Source: Paenibacillaceae bacterium UBA6304 (lineage in GTDB: Bacteria > Bacillota > Bacilli > Paenibacillales > Paenibacillaceae). Taken from it: a stretch of 13,705 nucleotides of DNA. Positions within the stretch are counted from its first letter, which is position 1; each line of letters opens with the position of its first letter. Positions 1 to 6,722 of the stretch are shown here, piece after piece. The position numbers and the translations under genes were made by a program. The notes beneath the pieces are model-generated. The model made no database searches. It was not told where the DNA came from and worked only from the letters and a program-made list of their open reading frames with translations. The stretch covers positions 1-13,705 of the forward strand of contig DJTQ01000107.1 of NCBI GenBank assembly GCA_002439285.1, read 5' to 3'.

Positions 1-858
1 TACCTGGGATAACACGGACTCATACGTCTTGGCACCGAGAAACGTGATCTTTACCAGCTTCGACCATTCCGGATGAGGTACCGATGCCGCCAATTTCAAG
101 CCTTCTTCTCCGGCCGCACCCACCGCGTCACGATTGATGAATTCGCGAGTTACGAAATGTCGAGGTTTGAGGAATACCTCGGTTACCGGTCCTTCCTCCA
201 CGATGCCTCCTTCATGGATAACTGCGACCCGGTCGCAAATGCTCTGGATGACATGCATTTCGTGCGTAATGAGCAGAATTGTAAGATTGAATTTCCGATT
301 GATGTCGAGCAGCAGCTTTAGAATGGAGTCTGTTGTCTGCGGATCCAGAGCTGAAGTGGCTTCGTCACATAGCAGCACGTCAGGATCGCTGGCCAAGGCC
401 CGTGCGATGCCTACCCGCTGCTTCTGTCCACCGGATAGCTGGGCAGGATACTTACCGCGATGCTCCTCCAGTCCGACCAGGGCCAGTAGCTCATTCACCT
501 TGGCTTGGATCTGAGCTTTCGGGGTCCCCGTCAAGGTCAGCGGGAAGGCGACATTGTCATACACCGTGGCTGAGGACAGCAAGTTGAAATGCTGAAATAT
601 CATCCCGATCTTCCGGCGATGCTGCTGCAGCTCCCGTTTGCCGAGCTTGGTCAAATCCGTGCCGCCGACCCAAACCTCTCCTTCGGAGGGGCGTTCCAGC
701 AAGTTGATGCAGCGGATGAGCGTGCTCTTGCCCGCGCCGGAATGTCCGATGACCCCGAAGATTTCCCCTTTGTTCACCTTGAGATTAAGTCCGGATAACG
801 CGGTAGTCGTCTTTTTTTTGCTTCCATATATTTTGGTGAGCTGTTTGAGTTCAATCAA
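1..858 (-). CDS. metN: MetN, methionine ABC importer ATP-binding subunit (3' end off the left edge)
   Basis: ATPase that powers methionine import with a MetI/MetP-type permease and a MetQ lipoprotein, on the cytoplasmic face of the membrane. The frame is open from a TTG at 858 to the window edge (286 codons). Visible in order: [12 protein letters not shown] start, Walker [10 protein letters not shown] (about residues 38-46), Q-loop in the FQHFNLL stretch, signature LSGGQ (141-145), Walker [13 protein letters not shown] and H-loop THEM. After the ATPase core comes [15 protein letters not shown], which resembles the start of the C-terminal NIL (methionine-sensing) domain; about 55 residues should lie outside the window. 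The TTG start is chosen because GGAGG (868-872) sits 9 nt upstream and the protein aligns to the family from there. A SAM-I riboswitch leader directly upstream supports methionine as substrate. A generic amino-acid importer is the alternative, but is much less likely with this leader. Confidence 0.95.
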   Translation of the reverse strand, partial: MIELKQLTKIYGSKKKTTTALSGLNLKVNKGEIFGVIGHSGAGKSTLIRCINLLERPSEGEVWVGGTDLTKLGKRELQQHRRKIGMIFQHFNLLSSATVYDNVAFPLTLTGTPKAQIQAKVNELLALVGLEEHRGKYPAQLSGGQKQRVGIARALASDPDVLLCDEATSALDPQTTDSILKLLLDINRKFNLTILLITHEMHVIQSICDRVAVIHEGGIVEEGPVTEVFLKPRHFVTREFINRDAVGAAGEEGLKLAASVPHPEWSKLVKITFLGAKTYESVLSQV

Positions 859-900
859 ACTGATTAGCCTCCTGTATGCAGATAAGATGAATGATAGCCG

Positions 901-942
901 AAAAATAAGAAAAGAGCCCCACAGATTCAAAGGGCTCTCTTT
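901..942 (-). terminator. Intrinsic terminator of the metN leader (riboswitch expression platform)
   Basis: On the minus strand AGAGCCC (938-932) pairs with GGGCTCT (919-913), extendable by about three A-U or G-U pairs, with a 12-nt loop. It is followed by the U-rich run TTTTCTTATTTTT. It lies between the SAM aptamer and the metN ribosome binding site, as expected for an S-box attenuator that terminates when SAM is bound. Confidence 0.9.
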
Positions 943-958
943 ACGTAAAGACAATGCC

Positions 959-1119
959 TTCTCATCTGTCAAAACCTGCGATGCAGCGCAATCGCGGTCT
1001 TGAAGGAATTAGCACCATGACATTCGACTTCGGCATGGATGGAACCTCGGGGCTCCTTACCTGGTCAAATCGGTTGCTGGGCTTCATCGGGCCTTTCCCT
1101 CCGCCTCTCTTGATAAGAA
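959..1119 (-). promoter_or_regulatory. SAM-I (S-box) riboswitch aptamer upstream of metN
   Basis: The minus strand reads CTTATCAAGAGAGGCGGAGG, then GGCCCGATGAAGCCCAGCAA and a CC, which is the conserved 5' half of S-box leaders (P1, kink-turn strand and P2 core). The 3' side ends with GATGAGAAGGC, and CTTATC (1117-1112) pairs with GATGAG (966-961) to close P1. SAM binding stabilises P1 and lets the downstream terminator form. Loss of SAM should free the 3' strand of P1, which can pair with the 5' arm of the terminator (AGAAGGC against GCCCTTT, with one mismatch). The gene controlled is metN. Confidence 0.96.
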
Positions 1120-1151
1120 AATTATGAAATTGTTTCTGAAACTTATTTTTG

Positions 1152-1180
1152 AGTATAGGAGGTTTACTGACTTTTGTCAA
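1152..1180 (-). promoter_or_regulatory. Sigma-A promoter of the metN transcript
   Basis: The minus strand has a perfect -35 TTGACA (1180-1175), a 17-bp spacer and -10 TATACT (1157-1152). This puts the transcription start near 1145, about 25 nt before the SAM aptamer. A strong constitutive promoter fits control at the attenuation step rather than at initiation. Confidence 0.88.
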
Positions 1181-1215
1181 AGGAAAAATATGCGTACCCC
1201 GATCGGAAAAACATT

Positions 1216-1968
1216 CTATTTGCCCGAGACCTTTTTCCAGCGTTGATTACTGTAAGAGAATGACGCCTCCAACGTTTCGCATACCATAAGGTAACCCTGC
1301 TCCAAATCGCGTAAATGCTGATCCAGATCCTCGAGTTCGATTTTCCCCTGCAAAGTCTGATGTCGTTGCCAAAGATCGTCCTTCATTTCTGAATTCATAT
1401 AATGGATTTCCGTATTCCGGCGCCGTCTCAACACGTCGAGCGGTCCTTTGTACTTTTCTTTGATGGCAACCAACCGGTCTCCCAGCTCCATATGTACCTT
1501 CATATACCGGAACTGCCGAAGCACCGTGAAATAAGAAAAATGCTCTTTAACTTTGGATGTCTTGAGCTCGAACAGCTCGTTCAGCACCGTGCCCAGCTTG
1601 TCCAGCGTGGCAAACACACGGATGAACCCATCCTTATAAAAGAACACATACCTCGCGTAATCACCTCGCTCGGCCGGATCCATATCCTCCACAGCATCGT
1701 GGATCACCTTTTTGCGAAAAAAGGAAGCCGCATGCAGGCATTGCTCCAGTTCATCCAGAGAAGATATCAGACCGAGCGTCCAAATTTCGAGCTTCCGGAA
1801 ATCATGAGTCGGATCCTGGTGTAGCTCCGTCTCTTTTTGCAGCAGCTTCGTCATTTGTACCATGGCCTGGATAGCATCTTTCAACAGACCCTCATTTTGT
1901 CTCGGCGGTTCGCCAAGTAAGCTTCGCAGCATCAATGTTACCTCGCTTCCGTCATCGAATCCGTGCAC
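1216..1968 (-). CDS. HEPN-like protein, possibly Cthe_2314-type HEPN family
   Basis: Soluble, charged, mostly alpha-helical protein of 250 aa with no signal peptide or membrane segment. Near the C-terminal third is RRRNTEIHY, with R184-N185-x3-H189, matching the RN-x3-H motif of HEPN domains, many of which are RNA-binding or RNA-cleaving. The overall look recalls the Cthe_2314-like HEPN family of Firmicutes, but that assignment is from memory. There is no nucleotidyltransferase (MNT) or other antitoxin partner next to it. It lies 71 nt downstream of ctaA on the same strand with no terminator between, so it may be co-transcribed. Start: GTG at 1968 (GGGAG only 4 nt upstream) or ATG at 1932, which gives 238 aa and has GAGG at a better 8-nt spacing. 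A function beyond HEPN-like cannot be stated. Confidence 0.6.
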   Translation of the reverse strand: MHGFDDGSEVTLMLRSLLGEPPRQNEGLLKDAIQAMVQMTKLLQKETELHQDPTHDFRKLEIWTLGLISSLDELEQCLHAASFFRKKVIHDAVEDMDPAERGDYARYVFFYKDGFIRVFATLDKLGTVLNELFELKTSKVKEHFSYFTVLRQFRYMKVHMELGDRLVAIKEKYKGPLDVLRRRRNTEIHYMNSEMKDDLWQRHQTLQGKIELEDLDQHLRDLEQGYLMVCETLEASFSYSNQRWKKVSGK

Positions 1969-2039
1969 TGTACTCCCTGTGGCCTATCCTATAACATTTC
2001 CCGAATTACTACACGCTCATTCCCGCACACCGCACAGGA

Positions 2040-2993
2040 TTATGTGATAATATCGTCGTTGTTTCTGCTTAATTGCCAAGCTCTAACGCTCATATAACAA
2101 AGTACCCCGAATAAGGCAGCCAAAACAATGATATGCGCAAGCGAAGTAAACAGATACACCTCATAGTTATTCAGTGTGAACACAATTCCCGCTCCGGTGA
2201 ATACCTGAACCAAGATCAATACCGTGGCCGCTACGCCAAGTGAACGAATTTCCCGGTTGCCCGGATGGTTGCGATAGGCAAAATGACCAACCGTGGCCAC
2301 GATGATAAGCAGCAACGCTGCGGCGACCCGGTGGATGAATGCGATTCCGACACCGCCCGAAAGTTCCGGAAGGAGCTCACCGTTACAGAGCGGCCAGCCT
2401 GTACAACCGCCGGCGGAATCGGTATGACTCACATAAGCGCCAATGTATACCACGATATACGTGTAGGCTGTGGCGAACCAGGTTAAATTACGGAAACCGC
2501 GGGAAACACGGAGCTTTGGAGCTGCTGGCTGCTTCCCTCTCTCCCTGGCTTCATCTTCCCGAATACCGAGGACAAGCATCACCGAACTGGCGAATGCAAT
2601 CAGAGAAAAGCCGAAGTGTAGTGCCATGACGGCCGAAGACGTAGGAAAAATGACCGCCATCGCGCCCATAAATGCCTGAACCATGACAAAAATAAGTGCA
2701 AGAAGTGAATAGATCTGCAGATCCCGCCGTTTTTTCCGGTACAGCCAAAATGCAACGAAGGCGCCCAAAGACAACAAACCCGCCGCTCCGCTAATCGCGC
2801 GATGGGAGTATTCGATCATGGAGGCGATTGTATGGGCAGGCACAAACTTACCGTGGCACAAAGGCCAATCATTCCCGCAGCCCAGGCCGGATTCGGTCTT
2901 TGTGACAACGCTTCCGCCTAGAGTAGCCAAAAACATGACTAAGCAAGAAAGATAGCTAAGCCATTTCAATTGCTTCGTATTCAACATGCTCAC
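2040..2993 (-). CDS. ctaA: CtaA, haem A synthase (COX15/CtaA family)
   Basis: Membrane enzyme that oxidises the C8 methyl of haem O to a formyl group, giving haem A for aa3-type cytochrome oxidase. At 317 aa it is close to Bacillus CtaA, with about eight membrane helices in two similar halves. Key residues are present: the cysteine pair C39/C46 in GLGCGNDWPLCHG, E61 and H64 in EYSHR, H126 in ALHFG, the second cysteine pair C197/C203 in GGCTGWPLCNG, H221 in FIHRV and H287 in LAHII. Histidines 64, 126, 221 and 287 are the expected haem ligands. The partner haem O synthase (ctaB) is not in the window. Start: GTG at 2993 or ATG at 2987; neither has a clear Shine-Dalgarno sequence, and a short ORF just upstream may couple translation. 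The upstream dyad suggests ResD- or Fnr-type control. Confidence 0.93.
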   Translation of the reverse strand: MSMLNTKQLKWLSYLSCLVMFLATLGGSVVTKTESGLGCGNDWPLCHGKFVPAHTIASMIEYSHRAISGAAGLLSLGAFVAFWLYRKKRRDLQIYSLLALIFVMVQAFMGAMAVIFPTSSAVMALHFGFSLIAFASSVMLVLGIREDEARERGKQPAAPKLRVSRGFRNLTWFATAYTYIVVYIGAYVSHTDSAGGCTGWPLCNGELLPELSGGVGIAFIHRVAAALLLIIVATVGHFAYRNHPGNREIRSLGVAATVLILVQVFTGAGIVFTLNNYEVYLFTSLAHIIVLAALFGVLCYMSVRAWQLSRNNDDIIT

Positions 2994-3001
2994 CCGCTAT
3001 A

Positions 3002-3025
3002 TCAGAGTAAAGAGATACTGTTCAT
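3002..3025 (-). CDS. Possible 7-codon upstream ORF before ctaA
   Basis: The minus strand has AGGA about 8 nt before an ATG at 3025, followed by codons for MNSISLL and a TGA, ending 8 nt before the ctaA GTG. This mini-ORF has a better ribosome binding site than ctaA itself, which suggests a leader peptide or translational coupling. It is too short to support from coding statistics and could be chance. Confidence 0.25.
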   Translation of the reverse strand: MNSISLL

Positions 3026-3050
3026 TCCCTATTTCCTGTAAATCATCTTC

Positions 3051-3079
3051 ATTATAACTGATAGAACAGGGCTAATCCT
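3051..3079 (-). promoter_or_regulatory. Probable ctaA promoter
   Basis: A perfect -10 TATAAT (3056-3051) on the minus strand has no good -35 at 17 bp (AGGATT, 3079-3074). Start of transcription would be near 3044, giving a leader of about 50 nt. A consensus -10 with a poor -35 is typical of activator-dependent promoters and fits the dyad immediately upstream. Confidence 0.55.
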
Positions 3080-3087
3080 AGAGAAAC

Positions 3088-3107
3088 TGTGACAAAATGT
3101 TCACAAA
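3088..3107 (-). promoter_or_regulatory. Dyad TGTGA-N8-TCACA upstream of ctaA, ResD- or Fnr/Rex-type operator candidate
   Basis: The minus strand reads TTTGTGAACATTTTGTCACA. TTTGTGAAC (3107-3099) matches the Bacillus ResD consensus TTTGTGAAT, as I recall it, at 8 of 9 positions. TGTGA and TCACA also form an inverted repeat with an 8-nt spacer; Fnr/Crp sites use 6, so the fit to those is poorer. The site would lie at about -44 to -63 relative to the predicted start, a normal activator position. ResD is known to activate ctaA in Bacillus subtilis. Confidence 0.45.
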
Positions 3108-3112
3108 TACAA

Positions 3113-3144
3113 ACATCGCCGCCTGTACAAGCCAGGGGCGATGT
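3113..3144. terminator. Hairpin terminator after the thioredoxin-like gene
   Basis: ACATCGCC (3113-3120) pairs with GGCGATGT (3137-3144), and inside it CCTG (3122-3125) pairs with CAGG (3133-3136) across one bulged base. On the minus strand, the direction of the thioredoxin-like gene, it is followed by TTGTATTTG, a modest U tract. On the plus strand it is followed by GATTTTTG. It may therefore work in both directions, but only the minus strand has a gene ending here (stop at 3174). Confidence 0.75.
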
Positions 3145-3173
3145 GATTTTTGTCCTTTGAATAGCCAGGACTT

Positions 3174-3536
3174 TTATTCTTTTCTTTCGGCCGTATCATG
3201 CAAAGTATGGTAAACATCAAGCGCTTTGTTCAGGAAATCCTCGATTTCCTCGCGCGATTTGCGAAGCTTGTTTACGTAACGCACCAGCTCACGCCCATCC
3301 GCATAAGCGACAAAGCTCGGTATTCCCAGAATATTCTGTTCCTGGCTTACATCGCCGACCTTATCTACATCGACCTCAATCAAGGTGAGACGGTCTCCGT
3401 ATTTCTCTTCGACTTCAGGCATGAATGGATCAATAAATTTGCAATCCCCGCACCAGTCCGCCTTAAATACCGCTACCACGAGATTGCTGGATTGAATGCT
3501 TACGTTAAATTCGGCTGCGCTTTGCACCTGTTTCAT
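3174..3536 (-). CDS. Thioredoxin-like protein with WCGDC active site
   Basis: Small cytoplasmic thiol-disulfide protein of 120 aa, about the length of a single thioredoxin fold. Seen: FKADWCGDCKFIDPFMPE with the redox pair C29/C32 (WCGDC, 28-32), VDVDKVGD, and the cis-proline loop GIPSF (P73), then a charged C-terminal helix. CGDC instead of CGPC points to the minor thioredoxin-like proteins of Bacillales (YtpP/YdbP type) rather than the main TrxA. The start at 3536 (ATGAAACAG) is chosen because AAAGGA lies 9 nt upstream; ATGs at 3542 and 3545 are too close to that site. The gene has its own terminator and is divergent from the DUF2515 gene. Its physiological partner cannot be told from the sequence. 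Confidence 0.88.
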   Translation of the reverse strand: MKQVQSAAEFNVSIQSSNLVVAVFKADWCGDCKFIDPFMPEVEEKYGDRLTLIEVDVDKVGDVSQEQNILGIPSFVAYADGRELVRYVNKLRKSREEIEDFLNKALDVYHTLHDTAERKE

Positions 3537-3684
3537 TGTCATCATTCCTTTCTGCCTGCATTTATGAACTCCTGTATTAAGTCAACCAAAACCCGGAGTG
3601 GAAGTCAAATTTTTGGCCATACTGATAGTAAAAATCGTGACGAGAAGCTTGAGCAGAAGTCTGTTCAAGAAAGTGAGGAACCCA

Positions 3685-4992
3685 ATGAAGCAAAGCCCAC
3701 GTAATCCAGTCGGTCCGGCCTCGGCCCCGGGCCTCAAGGATTTCTTGAGACGGCTGCCTTCCGTAATCGGGGAGGCCGTGAAAGGCAAGGCCGCAGGAAT
3801 CGCCGATTCCAACCGACTGCGCGAAGAGCGCCTTTCCCTCGGTTGGGATGAGGCCGCTGCCCGGACGGTAGCCACAGAACTTGAAGATATACTCCGCCGG
3901 GGGCCGGCGGCAAGAGCTGCTCAGGAAGAGACCTGGAGCGAAGCAGACCGTGCGCTGGCTGAAGAAATCGCTTTGGCAACCGGACGGGCAGGTAGCAGCA
4001 ATATAACCCGTACGGAGGCTTATCTTGCATGTTACCAAGCTTATCCGGAACTGCATTGGGCCTTTCTCGCCCATATGGTGTCCAGAAATGCCGGCTGGAA
4101 TATGACGGACCTGCGCGGAAGATTAGCCGATCTCCTGGACGAAAGCGAGAAAAAGTCGCACTACCGCTTTTTGGAGCGCAGCAATGCGCTGATTTTCCAG
4201 GATGCTTATCCCCAGCTCCTTCTGTATATCAAGAGCCGGGAACTCGGTTCCAGCCGTTTTCATCTGCTCCCTTATTTTCACGTATCCGGGTTTATGCGCC
4301 CGTTCTGGGAACGCTTCTGGATCGACCGGGGAAGCGCGCTGCTGACGGTTGGGCTGATTATCAACGAGCAGAATTATATCGAAAAGCGGGTCATCCGCCA
4401 TCCTTATTACCAGAAGCATATTACGGATAAGCTGCCCTTCCACCTGAACAGTCTGGCCGGACTGAATCAGGTGGTGTTTCCGCTGCTGGAGGCGGGGTCC
4501 GATGGTCCGGACGGCGTTCGCCGCCTCGCGGGGCGCGTCGTCTCCGACTTCGGCAGCCTCCAGGACCGCATCGCGCTCGGCAAGAGCCTGTACGCGATGC
4601 TCATGGGCCTGCGCGCCGTGCGCAGCGGCGCGGAGCGCTTCGCCGCCAGCGTGCCGCACAGCGGCTCGCGCAGCGATTATTGGCCGGAACTGTTCACGGC
4701 CAATAGCAAAGAAGCACTGACCTCTGCGGTGCAGGGGTCAGTGCTTCTGGAAGGCGAGACGCTGCCGCCGGGCATGCGTCTCTTCAGCCCCAAGCTGCTG
4801 GACGCTTGGGGCGACACCCCCTATGAGCCAATCACCCGGGAGGATTGGCTCAAAGACCACAGCGCGCTGGACGGCATCAGCGCGCCCCAGCCGCCGTATT
4901 TGTGCGACATCAGTCGCGAACACCGCGGCGGCATTATCAAAGCCGCCCTCGCGCACGATGTCGCGGGCGATAAGGACGGCGGGCAGCCTTAA
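3685..4992 (+). CDS. DUF2515 family protein (YppC-like), function unknown
   Basis: Predicted soluble protein of 435 aa. The conserved core is at residues 106-145 (NITRTEAYLACYQAYPELHW, then FLAHMVSRNAGWNMTD), followed by FLERSNALIFQDAYPQLLLY and LPYFHVSGFMRPFW. These match what I remember of DUF2515, named for Bacillus YppC, for which no biochemical role is established. No signal peptide or catalytic signature is recognised. Start: ATG at 3685 with GAGG 6 nt upstream. The frame stays open upstream to a GTG at 3598, which would add 29 basic and hydrophobic residues, but that start has only GGA directly before it. Residues about 271-330 are encoded by a markedly GC-richer stretch (4495-4675). 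It converges on the flippase gene, 52 nt away, with no evident terminator between. Confidence 0.8.
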   Translation: MKQSPRNPVGPASAPGLKDFLRRLPSVIGEAVKGKAAGIADSNRLREERLSLGWDEAAARTVATELEDILRRGPAARAAQEETWSEADRALAEEIALATGRAGSSNITRTEAYLACYQAYPELHWAFLAHMVSRNAGWNMTDLRGRLADLLDESEKKSHYRFLERSNALIFQDAYPQLLLYIKSRELGSSRFHLLPYFHVSGFMRPFWERFWIDRGSALLTVGLIINEQNYIEKRVIRHPYYQKHITDKLPFHLNSLAGLNQVVFPLLEAGSDGPDGVRRLAGRVVSDFGSLQDRIALGKSLYAMLMGLRAVRSGAERFAASVPHSGSRSDYWPELFTANSKEALTSAVQGSVLLEGETLPPGMRLFSPKLLDAWGDTPYEPITREDWLKDHSALDGISAPQPPYLCDISREHRGGIIKAALAHDVAGDKDGGQP

Positions 4993-5044
4993 CCGTCGCC
5001 ATGCCTTAATCCGCCCCTGTCCCAGCCCGCTCCCTTAGCGGTGC

Positions 5045-6706
5045 CTATTGCGCCCCGCCCGATTGTCGGGAGCGCTGCAGCCGCATCAGCGGGGACAGCA
5101 ATTTACGCAGGGGCGCCGGATAACCGGACAGCTCGTCTTTGCGCACGACGCGCAACAGTACGAGCATCACCGGATAAAGCGCCACAACGGCTAAGCCCAC
5201 GATGCAACAGGTCAGGAAGAAGGCAATCCGTGCCGGCATGATCGAAACCATCTGAATTCCGGCCTGATTCAGTCCGTACCCTGCACCTGTAAGCACGATC
5301 ACCGTCACTAGGAACCCGGTCCAACGGTTTCCCATGAGGGAGAACGGTACGATTTTTTTCATCGCCAACAAGTTTAAAACCGTAATAACCAGGAAACATA
5401 GTCCGGTAGCGGTAATGATTCCGTAAATGCCCCAAACCGGGGCAAGCACAAAGCTGGCCACCAGCTTCACCACAATCCCGACCATCACGTTGACCATGGA
5501 CAAATAAGGCTTGCCCACGCCAAGCAGGATCGAGTTACTAGTCATCATCGTAATCTGAAAGATCGTCATGAACGTCAAAAATCCGACGATCCCATATCCG
5601 TCAAGCGATTTGAACAAAAGACCGTTGACCGAATAAGCAGCCGTTCCAAGAGCGATTACCATGGGCAAACCAGAGAGAATAGAAATCCGCATGGCTAACG
5701 TAACCTGATTCTTCAGATGCACCTCATCCTTCTTAACAAAGGCCGCCGAAATCACGGGAATCAAAGAGGTACTGAGGGCGATCGCCAGAATCGGCGGGAT
5801 CCCGGCCACCATTTGCGCTCTGGAAGTCAGAAACGCCAAAGCTTGCTCGGCCGCACCTTCGCCAATGTGGTCGATCAGCAGCGTCTTGACGATGGAACCG
5901 TCAATGAAGTTCACCGCGGATACCGTCAGAGACGTCAGTACGATCGGGATCGACAGTTTGAATATATCAAGGTAAATCCGCTTGAACGGAAGTTGGGCTC
6001 CACCCGTTCCGGTCCCCATTCCGGTTCCAATTCCCGGCTCCAGGGACAGCTTCCCATCGTCCTCTTTACGCATTTTCATGCCATAGTACAGCATAACGCC
6101 AAACGCCCCGATGCTGCCGAACACACTGCCGAACGAAGCCCCGGCAGCCAGCCACTTATCGGAATAGCCCATGCCATACATAACGAAGGCTAGTCCAATA
6201 GCCGTGATCACCCGGAGAATTTGTTCCATAATCTGAGAAATGCCCGAGGCCGACATGTTGCCGCGTCCCTGGAAATATCCCCGCATCATCGCAATGGTCG
6301 GGAATAACAACAGAGCAGGCGCTATCGCCCGGATCGCCACGGATGCTTCAGGCACCTTTGCGATGTGCGTAGCGTAATAAGGGGCGATCAGGTATAAGAA
6401 TACTGTGATCAGAAGCCCGGACACGGCGCCGAACATCAGCGCGGCCTGGTAAATCCTCTTGGCTTCCTCAGGCTTGTTTAAAGCGTATTTTTCGGACACC
6501 ATTTTACTGAGCGTGCTTGGAATGCCCGCCGACGCAATCGTCAGCAGCATCAGATAAACGTTATTGGCAAGCCCGTACGAGGCATTCCCAGTATCTCCGA
6601 ATACGTGCTCCAGAGGCACCCGTTGGAATAAGCCCAACAAACGGACAAGGAGCGCTGCCCCCGCAAGGATCAGCGTTCCTTTGATAAACGATTCTTTCTT
6701 GGACAA
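5045..6706 (-). CDS. MOP-superfamily flippase, MurJ/SpoVB-like polysaccharide biosynthesis protein
   Basis: Polytopic membrane protein of 553 aa, about the 14-helix size of MOP flippases that move lipid-linked envelope precursors. The N-terminus (ESFIKGTLILAGAALLVRLL, then GLFQRVPL) and VYLMLLTIASAGIPSTLSKMV, then GYFQGRGNM are typical of the YtgP/SpoVB/MurJ branch. In B. subtilis YtgP is the lipid II flippase MurJ, while SpoVB acts in sporulation; I cannot separate these by eye. A cytoplasmic loop carries GIGTGMGTGTGG (about 225-236), encoded by hexanucleotide repeats. Start: TTG at 6706, with AAGGA 7 nt upstream and 16 nt beyond the DUF456 stop. An ATG at 6751 would overlap the DUF456 gene by 29 nt and lacks support. 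It is the third gene of an operon with HAD and DUF456 genes. Confidence 0.87.
   Translation of the reverse strand: MSKKESFIKGTLILAGAALLVRLLGLFQRVPLEHVFGDTGNASYGLANNVYLMLLTIASAGIPSTLSKMVSEKYALNKPEEAKRIYQAALMFGAVSGLLITVFLYLIAPYYATHIAKVPEASVAIRAIAPALLLFPTIAMMRGYFQGRGNMSASGISQIMEQILRVITAIGLAFVMYGMGYSDKWLAAGASFGSVFGSIGAFGVMLYYGMKMRKEDDGKLSLEPGIGTGMGTGTGGAQLPFKRIYLDIFKLSIPIVLTSLTVSAVNFIDGSIVKTLLIDHIGEGAAEQALAFLTSRAQMVAGIPPILAIALSTSLIPVISAAFVKKDEVHLKNQVTLAMRISILSGLPMVIALGTAAYSVNGLLFKSLDGYGIVGFLTFMTIFQITMMTSNSILLGVGKPYLSMVNVMVGIVVKLVASFVLAPVWGIYGIITATGLCFLVITVLNLLAMKKIVPFSLMGNRWTGFLVTVIVLTGAGYGLNQAGIQMVSIMPARIAFFLTCCIVGLAVVALYPVMLVLLRVVRKDELSGYPAPLRKLLSPLMRLQRSRQSGGAQ
5999..6036 (-). repeat. In-frame hexanucleotide repeat (Gly-X) in the flippase gene
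   Basis: On the minus strand successive hexamers GGAATT GGAACC GGAATG, then GGGACC GGAACG GGTGGA, encode alternating Gly-X (GIGTGMGTGTGG). The units are degenerate but clearly related, giving a short coding microsatellite in a predicted cytoplasmic loop after KLSLEP. Confidence 0.7.
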
Positions 6707-6722
6707 AGAAAATTCCTTCTTT

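Noticed and set aside
962..1180. A 72-codon minus-strand frame over the metN leader.
   Set aside because: It lies on the SAM-I riboswitch and its promoter; the sequence is explained by RNA structure and not by coding.
1402..1824. A 140-codon plus-strand frame opposite the HEPN-like gene.
   Set aside because: It is the complement of a better supported reading frame and resembles no known family.
3546..3684. Promoters for the divergent thioredoxin-like and DUF2515 genes (for example TTGACT-15-TAAATG on the minus strand).
   Set aside because: Spacings and hexamers are too poor to report as features.
4123..4659. A 178-codon minus-strand frame within the DUF2515 gene.
   Set aside because: It is antisense to a conserved protein and arises from the GC-rich composition; no recognisable domain and no ribosome binding site.
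4993..5044. Search for a shared terminator between the convergent DUF2515 and flippase genes.
   Set aside because: Only short GC-rich inverted repeats without a U tract are present on either strand.
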